In this document: positions 1 to 32,207 of the stretch, piece after piece | Position numbering within the stretch: position 1 is the stretch's first letter | How the letters are laid out: each line of letters starts with the position of its first letter | DNA from: Tretioscincus oriximinensis | Lineage: Eukaryota > Chordata > Lepidosauria > Squamata > Gymnophthalmidae | Assembly: GCA_022410635.1 (NCBI GenBank) | Contig: JAJVDF010000124.1 | Coordinates: forward strand, 2,155,384 to 2,219,383 | Reading direction: 5' to 3' | Length of the DNA: 64,000 nucleotides | Position numbers and translations under genes: made by a program | The notes under the pieces: generated by a model | The model's input: the letters and a program-made list of their open reading frames with translations, nothing else | Told to the model about the DNA's origin: nothing | The model's database searches: none

Positions 1-178
1 TTGAAACCTAAAATCTTGGACAGCCATTGTCCAGCATGGCCCACTTTATCATGAGTTGGCATCCATCTTCTTCCAACAACAATCGCTGGAGGCAATTCCC
101 TCTTGCTAACCCATAGTGTACAAATATAACAGAACTTATATGGATACAGACATGGTGAATGGCGAAGGACAATTGTAC

Positions 179-21213
<21,035 letters not shown>

Positions 21214-21384
21214 AGTAGCTACAACAAAGGGAGGAAAAAAGAGATCAGTTATCGTAACCTGCAAAAGTCCCGTAGGGTTTGGGATTTTATAGGTTATCAC
21301 ACGTATCTTATTTTTCCCCTCTACTCTAGACACAACCAAGCACCAAAGAATGACTAATTCCAGCTATGTCTGGTTCGCCAGTTA

Positions 21385-22030
21385 CGGCCACTTCTGGACA
21401 GGGATGATCTGGCCACAGTCATCCACGCTCTGCTAACTTTGTGATTGGACTATTGTAATGCACTCTATATGGGGCTGCCCTTGAAAACTGTTCAGAAGCA
21501 GCTGGTGCAGAATGCAGCAGCTAGAATGCTGGCTGGAACGACTGGTCGGACACACGTCATGCTGGTCTTGAAAGAGCTGCTCTGGCTGCCAATTTGCTAC
21601 TGAGCCCAATTCGAGGCATTAACTCTAATCCAAGGCCCTAAATAACTTGGGCCTCAAATACTTAATGGAAGGCCTTCTCCCATATCAACCTGCCCGTGCC
21701 TTGAGATCCGCTTGGGGAGCCCTCCTGGTTGTACACCCCCGCCCCCCTCAACAGCAAATGGAGTGGGAACCCAGGGCAGAGCCTTCTCGGTGGTTCCCCT
21801 CAAACTATGGAATAATCGTCCCCTCAAAGTGTATAAGTCACCATCCTTGTATTCTTTTAGATCCTTGAAGACTCTTTCACCTGGCCCTTGGTTGAAGAAA
21901 TGGCGTTTATCTTCCCACCTTTAGATACTGTTTTAATATGCCAATTTTGAATTTTTGCTTTGATTTTTGGCCACCCAGGGACCTTTAGGTATAGGGCTGG
22001 GTATAAGTATAAATTAAATAAATAAATATA
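21385..22030 (+). repeat. L2-clade LINE 3' end
   Basis: Frame fragments read GLPLKTVQK, LVQNAAARMLAGTTGRTHV and ELLWLPI. This is the L2-type reverse transcriptase C-terminal block. Tail GGTATAGGGCTGGGTATAAG plus (AAAT)n. It lies just upstream of the TGM1 start exon. Confidence 0.85.
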
Positions 22031-22139
22031 CAAACAAACGAGCAAAACCTTCTTGCTCTCCCTATGGGAAAGCCAGGTCTGAAAAGCATTTCTAGATTAG
22101 AATTCTGTTGTTTTCCCTTTTTAAATTTACATTCATTTC

Positions 22140-22335
22140 ATATCAACATAGTAGTACAGCTCAATGAATTATTTCTCAGGGCGGCGAACAGTAAAATATC
22201 AACACAGAATTGACAAATTAAAAACAGTATAAAAACAATATCTAAAAGTGGGGATAAAAATGAACATTCTCTTCAGCCAAAGGCCAGGTGAAAGAGGTGC
22301 GTGGAAAAGTTCATTTGTCACAGCCTATGCCAGCA
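22140..22335 (-). repeat. L2-clade LINE tail
   Basis: CTCAGGGCGGCGAACAGTAA through GCCAAAGGCCAGGTGAAAGA, shared with the 46.2 kb copy. Confidence 0.7.
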
Positions 22336-22864
22336 TGTAGGCGGCAGCCACTATTGTGAGATATAGGCCCAGTGCAAATCTACCCACAGTCTGAACATTT
22401 TAATCCACAGATAAGACACCAATTTTTCTCATTCCCAACACCTCCTAATCTCCTTCCCCCTTTCTGCCTCATTTTACCGGTTATGTTGATTCTCTGCAGC
22501 AGAGAAGTCAGGAGTACAGCACTGGCCTAATTTATCAGGTGGGCCTTATTTGCAAAAATAAGCCTTTATTTAAAGGGCTACATCCCTTAGTTCTGAAACA
22601 CCTTGCACAGAGGTGGACAAGTTAGGCATGATTTTTGCCCTTGGCCTTATTCTGTTCCAGAAAGTAGTTTAAGGGACTTGCTGTCCACATGCAATTCTAA
22701 ATAACACCTGTTATCCACAAGTCATACCTGGTGGCCACTGCTAGCCTGGCATGACATGTGGAGGAAAAGGAAGAGGAAGGAGAGGAAGAAGAAGAACGGG
22801 TTTTTTATATCCCACTTTTCTCACCAAAAAGGGACTTAAACCGGTTTACCATCTTTTTNAAAAA

Positions 22865-23123
22865 TTATTTATTTATTTGTACTTGTATCCTGCCCTATAC
22901 CCGAAGGTCTTAGGGCGGCCAACCATAGGGTGATGCACATAGCTTTTGTTGCGTTCTCCACAATGGACACCCTATGGAATTGGTGGGGCTGAGAGAGTTC
23001 AAAGAACTGTGACTGGCCCAAGGTTACCNAGCTGCCTTTCATGGAAGAGTGGGGAATCGAACTGGGAGACTACCAGATACGAGTCCAACATTCTAACCAC
23101 TACACCAAACTGGCTCTTTTTTT
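22865..23123 (-). repeat. tRNA-derived SINE-1, near full length
   Basis: On the minus strand GAGCCAGTTTGGTGTAGTGG carries a Pol III A box and GGTTCGATTCCCC-like text a B box. Then come the CAAAGAACT body, CCCTATGGTTGGC and the CGGGTATAGGGCAGGATACA tail with (AAAT)n. Confidence 0.85.
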
Positions 23124-23134
23124 GCCTGAAGGTT

Positions 23135-23220
23135 TATATATTGCTCAAAACAATTAAGGGAACACTTTAGCATAACATGTTATGTTAAAGTTTTCACTTA
23201 ATTGTTTTGAGCAGTATATT
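23135..23220. mobile_element. Q-family 86-bp palindromic MITE inside SINE-2
   Basis: The axis at 23,177.5 lies in CATAACATGTTATG. Arms TATATTGCTCAAAACAATTA and TAATTGTTTTGAGCAGTATA. It interrupts SINE-2 at a TA (GAAGGTTTA / TATCTTCCCC). A half copy lies at 50,753-50,800. Confidence 0.82.
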
Positions 23221-23221
23221 T

Positions 23222-23392
23222 ATCTTCCCCATCACCTTGAGATGGTACCTATCCACCTATTTGCGATTGCTCAGTTTCAAGTAGCTGGGTTGGCTGAAGC
23301 TAAGGCCAAGAGCTCTCACCACAGCAGACACATGGACTTCTAACACAGACCTCTCTGTTGAAAGGGCCTTGCACCACTGTGCCTCAGGTAGA
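23222..23392 (-). repeat. SINE-2 fragment split by a Q palindrome
   Basis: CTTCCCCATCACCTTGAGAT and GTAGCTGGGTTGGCTGAAGC are antisense to SINE-2. Its continuation (GCCTGAAGGTTTA) lies left of the palindrome at 23,135-23,220. Confidence 0.7.
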
Positions 23393-23833
23393 CAACAGGT
23401 GACTACTTCCTGGAACAGGATAAATCCAAGTGTGACTCCAAGTCAGGGTATTGTTGACTACAACCCCCACAAGCCCCAGCAGGCAGGTTGGCAGACAGCA
23501 AAGGATGATGGTTGTTATAGTTCAGGATCACACCTGAGATGCATGCTCTGTTACCATGACAGCAGTGTATACAAACCCCTGGAAATGGAGGGATTTTGGT
23601 CCTATGGAAAACCCTTGGAATAATCCAGGCTATCCACTATATCTGCTTCTCTTGAGAACTAGGCTTAGGGCCTTGCTTTCAGTTTGAATTAAAGGGTATA
23701 CTTTGGCCTGAATTTGCATTTAGCTGTTGTTGTAATCCACAGTGGATTAGTTTGTTTTGTTTTAGATCCTTAGATTACTGCAAACTAGGCCAAAGAAGAT
23801 TAAGCTAAACCACTTCTATAAAAGCAGAATACA

Positions 23834-23915
23834 AAAGAGCCAGTTTGGTGTAATGGTTAGACTGTTGGACTCTTATTTGGTAGTCTCCCGGTTCGAAACC
23901 AGAAGCGGGTTTTTG
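23834..23915 (+). repeat. SINE-1 head fragment
   Basis: GAGCCAGTTTGGTGTAATGG to CTCCCGGTTCGAAACC, A and B boxes only. Confidence 0.75.
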
Positions 23916-23949
23916 TTATTGTCGACAAGCAACCGGTACCCTATCTATA

Positions 23950-24420
23950 AAGGAGTACAAGTAAAATCACGCACGGGATGGATAAGGTGAACAGAGAAAA
24001 ATGCTTTCTCTATCCCATAACACTAGGACCAGGGGGCCTTCCTTGAAACTGATGAGCAGAGGAGTGAGACAAGGGAAAGTATTTTTTCACCTAGAGGGTC
24101 ATCGGCCTGCGGAATTTACTTCCAGAGAGGTGGTGGTAGCTATAAGGCTGGATAGCTTTAAAACAGGATTAGACAAGTTCATGGAAACCAAAGGTATAAA
24201 CAGCTGCTAAGTTGGATGTCTTGATGTTGCCTCTGAGATGGAGCAACCGCCAGGATTCCTGAAATGCCTTTTTTTCAGGGTGTCGAGAACAGGTGAAGAT
24301 TTTGCCTTCTTCTGGTCCAGGCTGCCCAGGTGCAATTGGTGGGCCTCTGAGTGAGACAGAAGGCTGGACTAGGTGGGCTTCGGCCCCATTCAGCAGGGCT
24401 CCTCTGGTGTTCTTATATCC
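23950..24420 (+). repeat. GLDKFM-family LINE 3' end
   Basis: Encodes LSHNTRTRGPSLKLMSRGVR and SFKTGLDKFMETKG, with tail to CAGCAGGGCTCCTCTGG. Confidence 0.85.
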
Positions 24421-25287
24421 TCCTAAGATGGGAATGCACCCAGTTTCACAGTCCTGAGATTTTTTACAAACTCCCTCCCTTCTTCCTTTCCTTCTTGCCA
24501 AAACCTCCTTATATGATATTAAATTTGGAGCAAGGCTTAAAGGTCTGCCTGCCAGAGCCTTAAGGGCAACTCCACAGCAGTCCCTCCTCTGCTGATCTGC
24601 CCTCTGCCCTGGCCTGACACAGAGCCAGAATGTCGACAGACACTCGACACTGAGGCAGCAAGTGAAAGGGAGGAAGGATGTGTGAAGAAATGATGGATTG
24701 CATTATTCACATGACCGAAATTGACCTCCTTCGAGTCCTGCATATGGACTCAGTCCAGCAACTAGCACTGGGCAGTGGCTCTGTGGCCAAAGCAGCAGAC
24801 TGGGTAGGGTTATTACCACATAAAAACAGGGATAGGAGTTTGCTGAGTTAATGGATATGGGAAAGCGGGATTTTTATTAGGGGGCGTTTATAATGCCTGC
24901 AGCACCTGGAGGAGGGAAACCACTTTTTCACACACGTTAAAACTGCAAACCCAATCCCGTTTTTTAAATGTTCCAGCCATAGGATAGGGGGGATTTTATC
25001 CTGGCTGGGATATTAACCACCAAACCAGTAAGAACACAAAGAGCCTCCCTTTTGTGGTGTGGTCTACGAAAGGCCCCTGCCTACCGTGCCCACTGAGAGC
25101 AGGCAGGCCTTCTTTGGACCACACCACCAGGGAAGGGAGGTTCCTAGTATACCTGTACTTGTTGGCTGGGTGTACTGGCCTGGCTAGGGTGGATGAAATC
25201 CTGGGAATGGAATCTCTAAGTTCATATCCTGATAACTCCTTGGGTGATCTTTGTGGCTATTCTCTGCCTCTTAACACCATCACACAG

Positions 25288-25375
25288 CATTAAACCACCG
25301 TCAGTCCTGAAGAACTGGACTAAACTAGTCTAGTTCTTTTATAGGACTGGTTTAAAAGCACATGTGTGACCAGAG
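25288..25375. mobile_element. D-family foldback MITE
   Basis: AAACCACCGTCAGTCCTGAA, GAACTGGACTAAACTAGTCT and CTAGTTCTTTTATAGGACTG form a palindrome about an ACTAGT centre. Confidence 0.75.
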
Positions 25376-25504
25376 TCCTACTCACACCTGATAGGGTTTT
25401 TGAAAAATACATTGGGAGACAAAAAAGGCAGGATAGAAGCCGTGTAAAAAAATCTTTAGCCATCCATTAATATCCATGTATTCATCTATCTATCCATGCA
25501 TCCA

Positions 25505-25620
25505 TCCAGTCTGTCTGTCTAAAGGAGTGGACATATTTACAAAAGCTCATGCCACCTACCTTTCTCCTGTTAGACTTTCTGAACTAACACTAACATGGCT
25601 ATTTCTCTGAAACGATCTGT
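25505..25620 (+). repeat. U-family repeat segment
   Basis: AAAAGCTCATGCCACCTACC, CTCCTGTTAGACTTTCTG and ACTAACATGGCTATTTCTCT. Confidence 0.65.
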
Positions 25621-25675
25621 CTGTTGATTGATCGGTACATTCTGCTTATCTCTCTCTCCCTCTTCCATCATTCTG

Positions 25676-25696
25676 TCTGTCTGTCTGTCTATCCAT

Positions 25697-25731
<35 letters not shown>

Positions 25732-25744
25732 GTCTATCTGTCTA

Positions 25745-25794
<50 letters not shown>

Positions 25795-25859
25795 AGTCAG
25801 TCTGTCTGTCTCTCTATCTCTCTGTCTGTCTGTCTCTCTATCTCTCTATCTCTCTATCT

Positions 25860-25886
<27 letters not shown>
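25676..25886. repeat. TCTG/TCTA tetranucleotide microsatellite
   Basis: Blocks of TCTG, TCTA and TCTC units over about 210 bp, next to a U-family segment. Confidence 0.97.
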
Positions 25887-25890
<4 letters not shown>

Positions 25891-25999
25891 CCACAGTGGC
25901 AAATACTAAAGTACAAAAAGGCCTTATTCTGGTCCAGAAAGTGACCTTTCTAAGGACCCTTAGATCACTTTCTGGAACATAAAAAGGCAAAGTGCAAAT

Positions 26000-27180
26000 C
26001 AGACCTATGATTCTTCCATTTATTTCTTCAGCACTTTCATATTTTCATACATGCAGATGTTCAAGGTAATAAACAAACATTTACAACAAAGCTGCAAGAC
26101 CTGTTGTTGGAGAAGGAAGAGAAGACCCCAGCTACTGCCTCTCTCTCCTGTTACTTATATGGTCTCCAGGTTTAGTTTGAAAGTGCCTGACCTGGCGATG
26201 ACCTGGAGCCAAGAAGACTGAGGGCAAAGCCTGTCTTGGAGATAATTCTGCTGTTTAAATGGTCAGTTAGTGCATCTCAACTAATGGCTATTCCTGAGGA
26301 TCAGAAATTCCAGACCAGGGCTGATTCTCACTGATAAATGCACTTTGCCCATCTGGGCCTGGATACCTAATTTTAATTCCTCTCCATTCTCCAATGCCCA
26401 TTCCTGGAACATAAAAACTGGGCATGTGCAGAGTGCCATTTTTATCAGCAGCCATTAAGGGCCTTCCAGAGCAGAGCAGAGGGCGTTCCGATCTTCCTTT
26501 GAGCATGTAATGTTTGCTACATTATAATTTGAGGCCCATTTGGTTATATTTGGGGCTCTTGCAGAATAGGCTGTGAATAAAAAGCGGAATAACTTGTAAT
26601 GGCTTTTTGACAGTCTGCAGAACATTATTTTCCAAAGCAGAGAACCATATAAATTCCCCAAGCCAGTCACTTCTTCTGATAAAATAGTTTTCCTTCCCTC
26701 AGCAGATTATTTCATTCCTCCGTTCCAAAGATTTCTATCCTGCCATTTTATCCATAATCAAAGATTGCAAAATCCAACCAGCAACCAAGATCAATAATGT
26801 AGTCACTGCCTGGCCTCGCCTAGCATGCAGAACGATTACTTGTTTAATTACTCAGGGAACAATCATAGAACAAGCAGCCTAAGTAGCATTTTTAATAAAC
26901 TAGTTGCCTTAGTTGAGCAAACAATGTTACTAACTGCTGCAGGGATAAGCAAACAGAGAGCTTTTGCCTGGTGCCCTGGAGACAACCGAGAGGAGGATAA
27001 GGATGAAGTTTTTTGGGCAGGAACAAGTGTCATTATTGGGTGCAACCACAGAAAAGGCCCTTCCTAACATCTGAAGGCGGAGACACCCACAGATGGAAAT
27101 CTCCGATCTATGTTGTCAGATAAGTTTGGCAAGAATGGTAATCCTTCTGGAACCCAGACAGAATAAGAGTTCTTAGCTAT
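26000..27180. other. Interval with no recognised repeat or gene
   Basis: Base composition is even and I find no second copy of this text in the window. Open frames are short and have no familiar motif. It could include conserved non-coding sequence, but that cannot be judged from one sequence. Confidence 0.4.
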
Positions 27181-27236
27181 TTCTACACTAGGTTTCATTC
27201 TGGGATAAATTTTGGAATAGGGGCCTGCCGTATAAG

Positions 27237-27495
27237 AAGAAGCAGAGGAGGAACAACTGGGTTTTTATTACCCCACTTTCTCACCAGAAGAGACTCAAAG
27301 CTTATTTTTCTATATTATGTCTTTCCCAGCACGCTGCGATGGCCCCCATTTATCTAATCTCAATTTCCTGCCTTCGAGTAGCTGGTTCGGCTAGAGCTGA
27401 GGCCAGCAGAGGGTGCTCACCCTACTGCATAGTCGACACAGAGCTTCGAACGCAGTGTCTCTTAGCTGGGCTCTTAGCTGCTATATCACTAGGCC
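27237..27495 (-). repeat. SINE-2
   Basis: GGGTTTTTATTACCCCACTT, AGTAGCTGGTTCGGCTAGAG and AGAGGGTGCTCACCC. Confidence 0.72.
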
Positions 27496-27504
27496 TCGTG
27501 TAGA

Positions 27505-27785
27505 AGAAGGAGGAGGAGAGCCTGGTTTTTATACACCGCCCTTCTCAGACCGAAGGGACTCAGACCAGTTTACAAGCTTATTTCTCACCCGAAGGCTTAC
27601 ATCCATTCTATCTTCCCCACTGTATTGTAGTGGTAGCCAATTATCTACTTGCAAATTTCTTTGCTTTCGAACAGCAAAGTCCAATAGGGGGCACTCACCC
27701 ACCTCCACATGAGTCATGAACTCTGATATCTCTGCTGAAACACCAAAGCTCTTAACCTCTTCCACCACCTGCCATAGCCTACACA
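27505..27785 (-). repeat. SINE-2, second copy in tandem
   Basis: GGTTTTTATACACCGCCCTT, AGACCAGTTTACAAGCTTAT and GGGGCACTCACCCACCTCC, the same orientation as the previous copy. Confidence 0.72.
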
Positions 27786-28039
27786 AGCATGGAGATGGCA
27801 GAGCCCTATTGCAAGATATACCCCCAAATAGGACAGCCCCCAAAACGACTGCAAGTTTCTTTTTGTATCTGAATTCCCTGAACAAATTCCAAAAGACAAT
27901 TTCAGAGATTGCCACAGAAAATGAAATCTCTTTGTGAAGTACAAAAACATAAGGTTTATGTTTCTCAAAGATCAGTCGAACTTAGATTTTAAGGCCCAGT
28001 TCCAGCTTGGCTTTATTTTAGGGTTCCCACCTAAAANTC

Positions 28040-28432
28040 AGAAGCTGCCTGTAAGCAGAAAAAAAATATTTCCTATGCGTGGGATTTGGTGCAGATTGGT
28101 TGAAAATGCTTCTTCCCTCCTCCCAGGTGCAGGTTGGGAGCTGTAGTCCGTAGGGCAGGGCCCCATGCAGGGTGGGTAACAGAAGAGACTACCTACTGCT
28201 TTGACTACATTTCCCAGCAGGCTCCACCACTAGCATAACAACAGCTCTGTTCATTTTTTCCACATTTTTTCCACACTGCTGCTACTGTCAGCTCTGTGAA
28301 GCTGCTGGGCATCAAAACTTTTTATAAGCCCTTGTCATCGTGAAAAAACAGTATACAAAAGCAGGCAGAAATACAACTTAAAACCATAAAAGAGAAATTC
28401 TGTCAGGAAATAAAGAAATAGGAAGGGCTGGC
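28040..28432 (+). repeat. Z-family repeat, near full length
   Basis: GCTGCCTGTAAGCAGAAAAA, GGGAGCTGTAGTCCGTAGGG, ACTACATTTCCCAGCAG at 28204-28220 and AAAACCATAAAAGAGAAATT. It is bracketed by GGTTCCCAC at 28,022 and GTGGGAACC at 28,578, suggesting a composite or host element. Confidence 0.8.
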
Positions 28433-28764
28433 AGTTTGTTATTCTGGATGCCTGGAACCTCGTCTGTAGAACATAGGAATTTTCACCAGTTGCATCTTTT
28501 ATGCCTGCAGCAACTGGGTCAGAAATAACTTTTTCATAGCAGTTAAAAGTGTAAACCTCTATCCTGGTTTTTTTTTATGTGGGAACCCTAATTTATTCTG
28601 TTCCAGAAAGTGGTTAAAGAAGAGGCCTGTTGTCCAGATGTCGCTTTGAGCTAGCAGGTCTTGTGGTCTGTGCCAGTCCAAAATATCTAGATAGCAGGTC
28701 CCTTAGACCATTTTTGGAATGATTAAGTCCAAGTGCGAATCATGCAGGCCTAAGTCCAGATTTT

Positions 28765-29110
28765 AATCATAAGAGGACCCCTGCTAAATGGGGCCTGAGC
28801 CCATCTAGTTCAACGCTGTGGCTCACCCAATGGCCTACCAGTTGCACCTGGGAAGCAGAAAAAGGCAAAATCTTCACCTGTTCTTGATTCCCTGCAAATA
28901 GTATTTCAGGAATCCTGCCTGTTGCTCCATCCCAGAGGCAAGATCAAGGGATCCATCTTAGTAACTATTAATACCCTTGGTGTCCATGAATTTGTCTAAT
29001 CCTGTCTTAAAGCTATCCAGGCTGCTAACTACCGCCACCTCTTCTGGAAGTAGACTCCACAGACCGATGACCATCTAGGTAAAAAAAAACACCCCACTTT
29101 CCTTGCCTGT
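28765..29110 (-). repeat. GLDKFM-family LINE 3' end
   Basis: Antisense copy: ATAAGAGGACCCCTGCTAAA, then TTGTCTAATCCTGTCTTAAA and CACAGACCGATGACC. Confidence 0.82.
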
Positions 29111-29289
29111 CCTCACTCTATTGCTAAGAGTGAGGACATAAGCTAAGGACAAATGACCAGTAGCTTTTTCATCATTCATTCATAAACTCATTACTGAGGT
29201 TAACCTCATCCGCCATCATCAGTGCAGTCAGACATGATGAGCAACCTGTTTCAGGCCATTCTCTGCTCATATCATTCCAATCTAAGCAT

Positions 29290-29470
29290 CCCCAGCAGGG
29301 CTGTTGTCCAGCCTTCCTTTGAACCTTTTTGGTGATTAAGAAACTCCCCCAATTTCCTCAGCAGTCAGTTCCAGAAAGTGAAAAGTCCTCCCTGCCAGAC
29401 AGATTTCTCCCGATCTTAATTAGCTATCTCAATGGCTGTATCTTCTATGCTCTGTATTCTGGATCTCTGG
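29290..29470 (-). repeat. Degenerate CR1-like fragment
   Basis: Text such as GCTGTTGTCCAGCCTTCCTT and AGCAGTCAGTTCCAGAAAG resembles the antisense CR1 region in a more diverged subfamily. Low identity. Confidence 0.4.
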
Positions 29471-29847
29471 ACAGTCGAGCTGTCTCTGCACACAGTTCTA
29501 TCTCAGACCCCAGGACTGCAGCCCTTGAACAAAGAAACTACAAAGGAAGATTTGAAAGGGAAGCAGCAGAACTTGAATACATTCATAAGTTCCAGGCCAT
29601 CAACAAGGGACCTAAAAAAGATAATGGTTTCCTGGCCCATTATACACTTTTATGACACCTGTTAAGTATTTGATTGATTTACTATCAGACGTTGCCTCTT
29701 GTTGCCCCAGAGACTTTTTCACACGAGAGGATTAGTTTCTGCTATTGACCTCTTTTTCTAACCTGGAGTTCATACCCCATCACATTTGCATATGCTTTGT
29801 CATCTCCCATACACAGTTTTCTATAAATACCTGACCCTGGCATGAGT

Positions 29848-29960
29848 CCCTCAGCATCTGAGGAAGTAGATGTGTCTANGGAAGCTGATGCCACCCACTT
29901 TTCTCCTGTTAGTCTCAAAGTGCTACTGACCCCTTTGCTGGACTTTCTGCACACAATAGA
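29848..29960 (+). repeat. U-family repeat
   Basis: CATCTGAGGAAGTAGATGTG, CTCCTGTTAGTCTCAAAGTG and GCTGGACTTTCTGC. Other copies: 36,205-36,275, 55,215-55,400 and 62,690-62,790 (RABGGTA intron). Confidence 0.65.
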
Positions 29961-30101
29961 AAAAGCAACAGAAAATGGNCTTGGGAGTTGGTAGAGTAAT
30001 GNAGTTCTAATCTACATTAAGGGCCANAGAAGACATTTTGGAAGGGCTCTTTGTGATCTTGGGTGCAGATTCTAGATACCAGCATCTCTCTTAAGGGTAT
30101 A

Positions 30102-30299
30102 ATTCATTCAGGNCCTGTCCCCACTGAGTCTTATTCTTNGCTNTATCTCAGAATANGAGNCTGCCATCTACATGCTAGTGTAGGCTATGGCAGGCCCCGA
30201 NTGGGGCCTGCCATAGCCTACACTGGCATGTGGATGGCCAAGCTCTGTCCCAAGATATAACCCAGAACAAGGCTCAGTGGGGACAGGACCTGAATGAAA
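30102..30299. mobile_element. S-family foldback MITE, near-perfect palindrome
   Basis: Axis at about 30,200.5. The arms run from CATTCAGG/CCTGAATG outward ends through CCTGTCCCCACTGAG to GGCTATGGCAGGCCCC, about 98 bp each. Several single Ns fall in the left arm. It directly joins a CR1 3' end on the right. Confidence 0.88.
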
Positions 30300-30620
30300 A
30301 GAGACCAGATAGCTGCTAACAAATATCTGAAGGGCTGCCACAGAGCAGAGGGATCATCTTTGTTATCCTCGGCACACGGAAGGACTAGAAACAATGGGAT
30401 GAAACTGCAAGGAAGGAGATATGAATTAGATATCAGAAAGTAAGGGTGATCAACCAGTGGAAGAGGTTCCCACAGGAGGTGGCGAGTTCNCCTTCAATGG
30501 GGGTCTTCAAACAGAAGCTGGACAGCCACCTGTCTGAGATGGCTTAGTGAATTTGGCATTAAGCAGGGGGTTGGACCCCATGACACGGNGGTCCCTCCCA
30601 ACCCTATGATTCTATGAAAA
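30300..30620 (+). repeat. CR1 LINE 3' end
   Basis: Runs from ACCAGATAGCTGCTAACAAA to the terminal octamer region ATTCTATGA, the CR1 3' end. The fragment joins directly to the right end of the S foldback element. Confidence 0.88.
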
Positions 30621-30774
30621 ACTGAATTAGAGCTTTGCACCTTTAAAGGCTATAGAAGACAGGAGGACTTTTTGCCAAGTGCAGCTTCCAATGTCTGAAG
30701 AACTGGGGAATTCTAGCATAAGTACCAATTCCGTCAGCTGAATGCCAAGAGAACAGAAATCTATGGGAGAACAG

Positions 30775-30895
30775 GTGAGTTTATCTTCTTCTACTTCAGG
30801 CCACATAGGTGCAATTGGTGGCTACTGTGGAGATAGAATGCTGGACTAGATGGCATCTGGCCCCATTCAGCAGGGCTCCTCTTCGGTTCTTATGG
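30775..30895 (+). repeat. GLDKFM-family LINE tail
   Basis: CACATAGGTGCAATTGGTGG to CAGCAGGGCTCCTCTTCGG, the 3' tail only. Confidence 0.75.
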
Positions 30896-30897
30896 GC

Positions 30898-31104
30898 TTG
30901 CAGTACATAATTCCCTTTCAACAGGGCTGGCCTGGAAGCTTTGAACAGGCACAGCGAGTTGCTCATTTGCAAAATATGACTTATGGACTTCCCAACACCC
31001 AATTTGGGCAGGTAGAGGTGAGACTTCCTGTGCACTCCAATGGCACCCTGTCATTCCAAATAATCATGACATCACCAACTTTTCCAGGTGATGAAACATT
31101 CTAG
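30898..31104 (+). pseudogene. Coding-like fragment of unknown origin
   Basis: An open frame of about 65 codons right after a CR1-clade LINE 3' end. It contains GWPGSFEQAQRVAHLQNMTY followed by GLPNTQFGQVEVRLP. CCCTTTCAACAG resembles an acceptor and GGGCAG/GTAGAG a donor. The peptide is not a repeat translation seen elsewhere in the window. I do not recognise the family; it may be a retrocopy fragment or chance. Confidence 0.2.
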
Positions 31105-31299
31105 AGAAGGTTTTTTTAGATTTGTCTAAAAACTATTAAAGTACTCGTATCTGTTGCCTCTTCTAATTTGGTACCCCAAGGAAAAATACAGTTTTGAGAA
31201 TAAGTTGGGAAATATTTGGTTTTCCTGGCAAGGCTATTAAAGTGCTTTTCCATCATCTTTCCTGAAGAACTAGACACCTTCTAAGCAGCGTCGTCTGGC

Positions 31300-31500
31300 G
31301 CAGTTTGGAGCTGGGGGAGGCGCAGGTTCCTCCGGCCTCGGTAAAGTTAGGAAAGCAGCTGGGAGGAGTCGCATTCAGGCACTTACCAGTCTCTCTCCCA
31401 GTCTGCAAGTTGAATACCAATATAAAATGGCACCTCTACAGAGACAGAGACTGTAGCCCCTCCTAGGCAGCCTCCCATTGGTCCTGGGATTGGCGACCCC
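31300..31500 (-). promoter_or_regulatory. Candidate TGM1 promoter and non-coding first exon
   Basis: A locally GC-rich stretch not seen elsewhere in the window. On the minus strand two CCAAT boxes (about 31,465-31,490) precede a purine/pyrimidine-mixed segment ending in a strong donor, GAGACTG/GTAAGTGCC at 31387. It lies about 10.2 kb upstream of the TGM1 start exon, in the right orientation. No TATA box is clear. This is inference only; 47.8 kb is the rival candidate. Confidence 0.25.
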
Positions 31501-31879
31501 GTTTGTCAATTAAAAAAGCTGCTTGGAATTTTTTTTATTTGATGGCAGCTCCTCTATGAAAGCCTATGAATGGCCAATGGTTCTCCATTGTTTACTATGG
31601 ATATTTTATCATTGATTTTAATCTCTGAGTGTTCTCCAAACCCAACGAACCCAAAGGCCAGCNGCCACTGCTTCTAAGTAAAAAACAGACCTTTACCANG
31701 GTTCAGAATTACCAGAAAAAGCAAGATGGGAGTGCTATGCCATCAATGGTTATATNAACAAAGTGATTGACCACAGCATCTACTAAATTTTGCTCTTTGG
31801 CACGCCCATTAAAACACAGCACCCCTGTTCTTCCGTTTTTCTGCCACAGTTACCCNCATAATGCAAGAAATGGAATTTT

Positions 31880-32128
31880 AGAACATAAGAACATAAGAAG
31901 AGCCATACTGGATCAGGCCACAGCCCATCAAGTCCAGCATTCTGTGTCACACAGAGGCCCACCAGATGCACCTGGGCAGTCTGAACAGAGGAAAGCAAAA
32001 TATGCTCCTGTTCATGACTCCCTGCAAATGGTATTTCAAGAGTCCTGCCTGTTGCTCCATCCGGGAGCCGACATCCAGACAACTATCCTAGTATCCATTT
32101 ATACCCTTAGTGTCCATAAACCTGTCTA
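31880..32128 (-). repeat. GLDKFM-family LINE tail
   Basis: AGAACATAAGAACATAAGAA (3' terminus) through CCAGATGCACCTGGGCAGTC to CCATAAACCTGTCTAG. Confidence 0.82.
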
Positions 32129-32207
32129 GATTTGCATTGGATGCAGTGATGTAGTTCATCCCATTGCTCAGCTAAATAGTTTCCTGCCATGAAGTATGAC
32201 AGTGAGC

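Noticed and set aside
29329..29655. 108-residue plus ORF
   Set aside because: The first half overlaps a CR1-like antisense fragment, and no motif or splice signal supports it.
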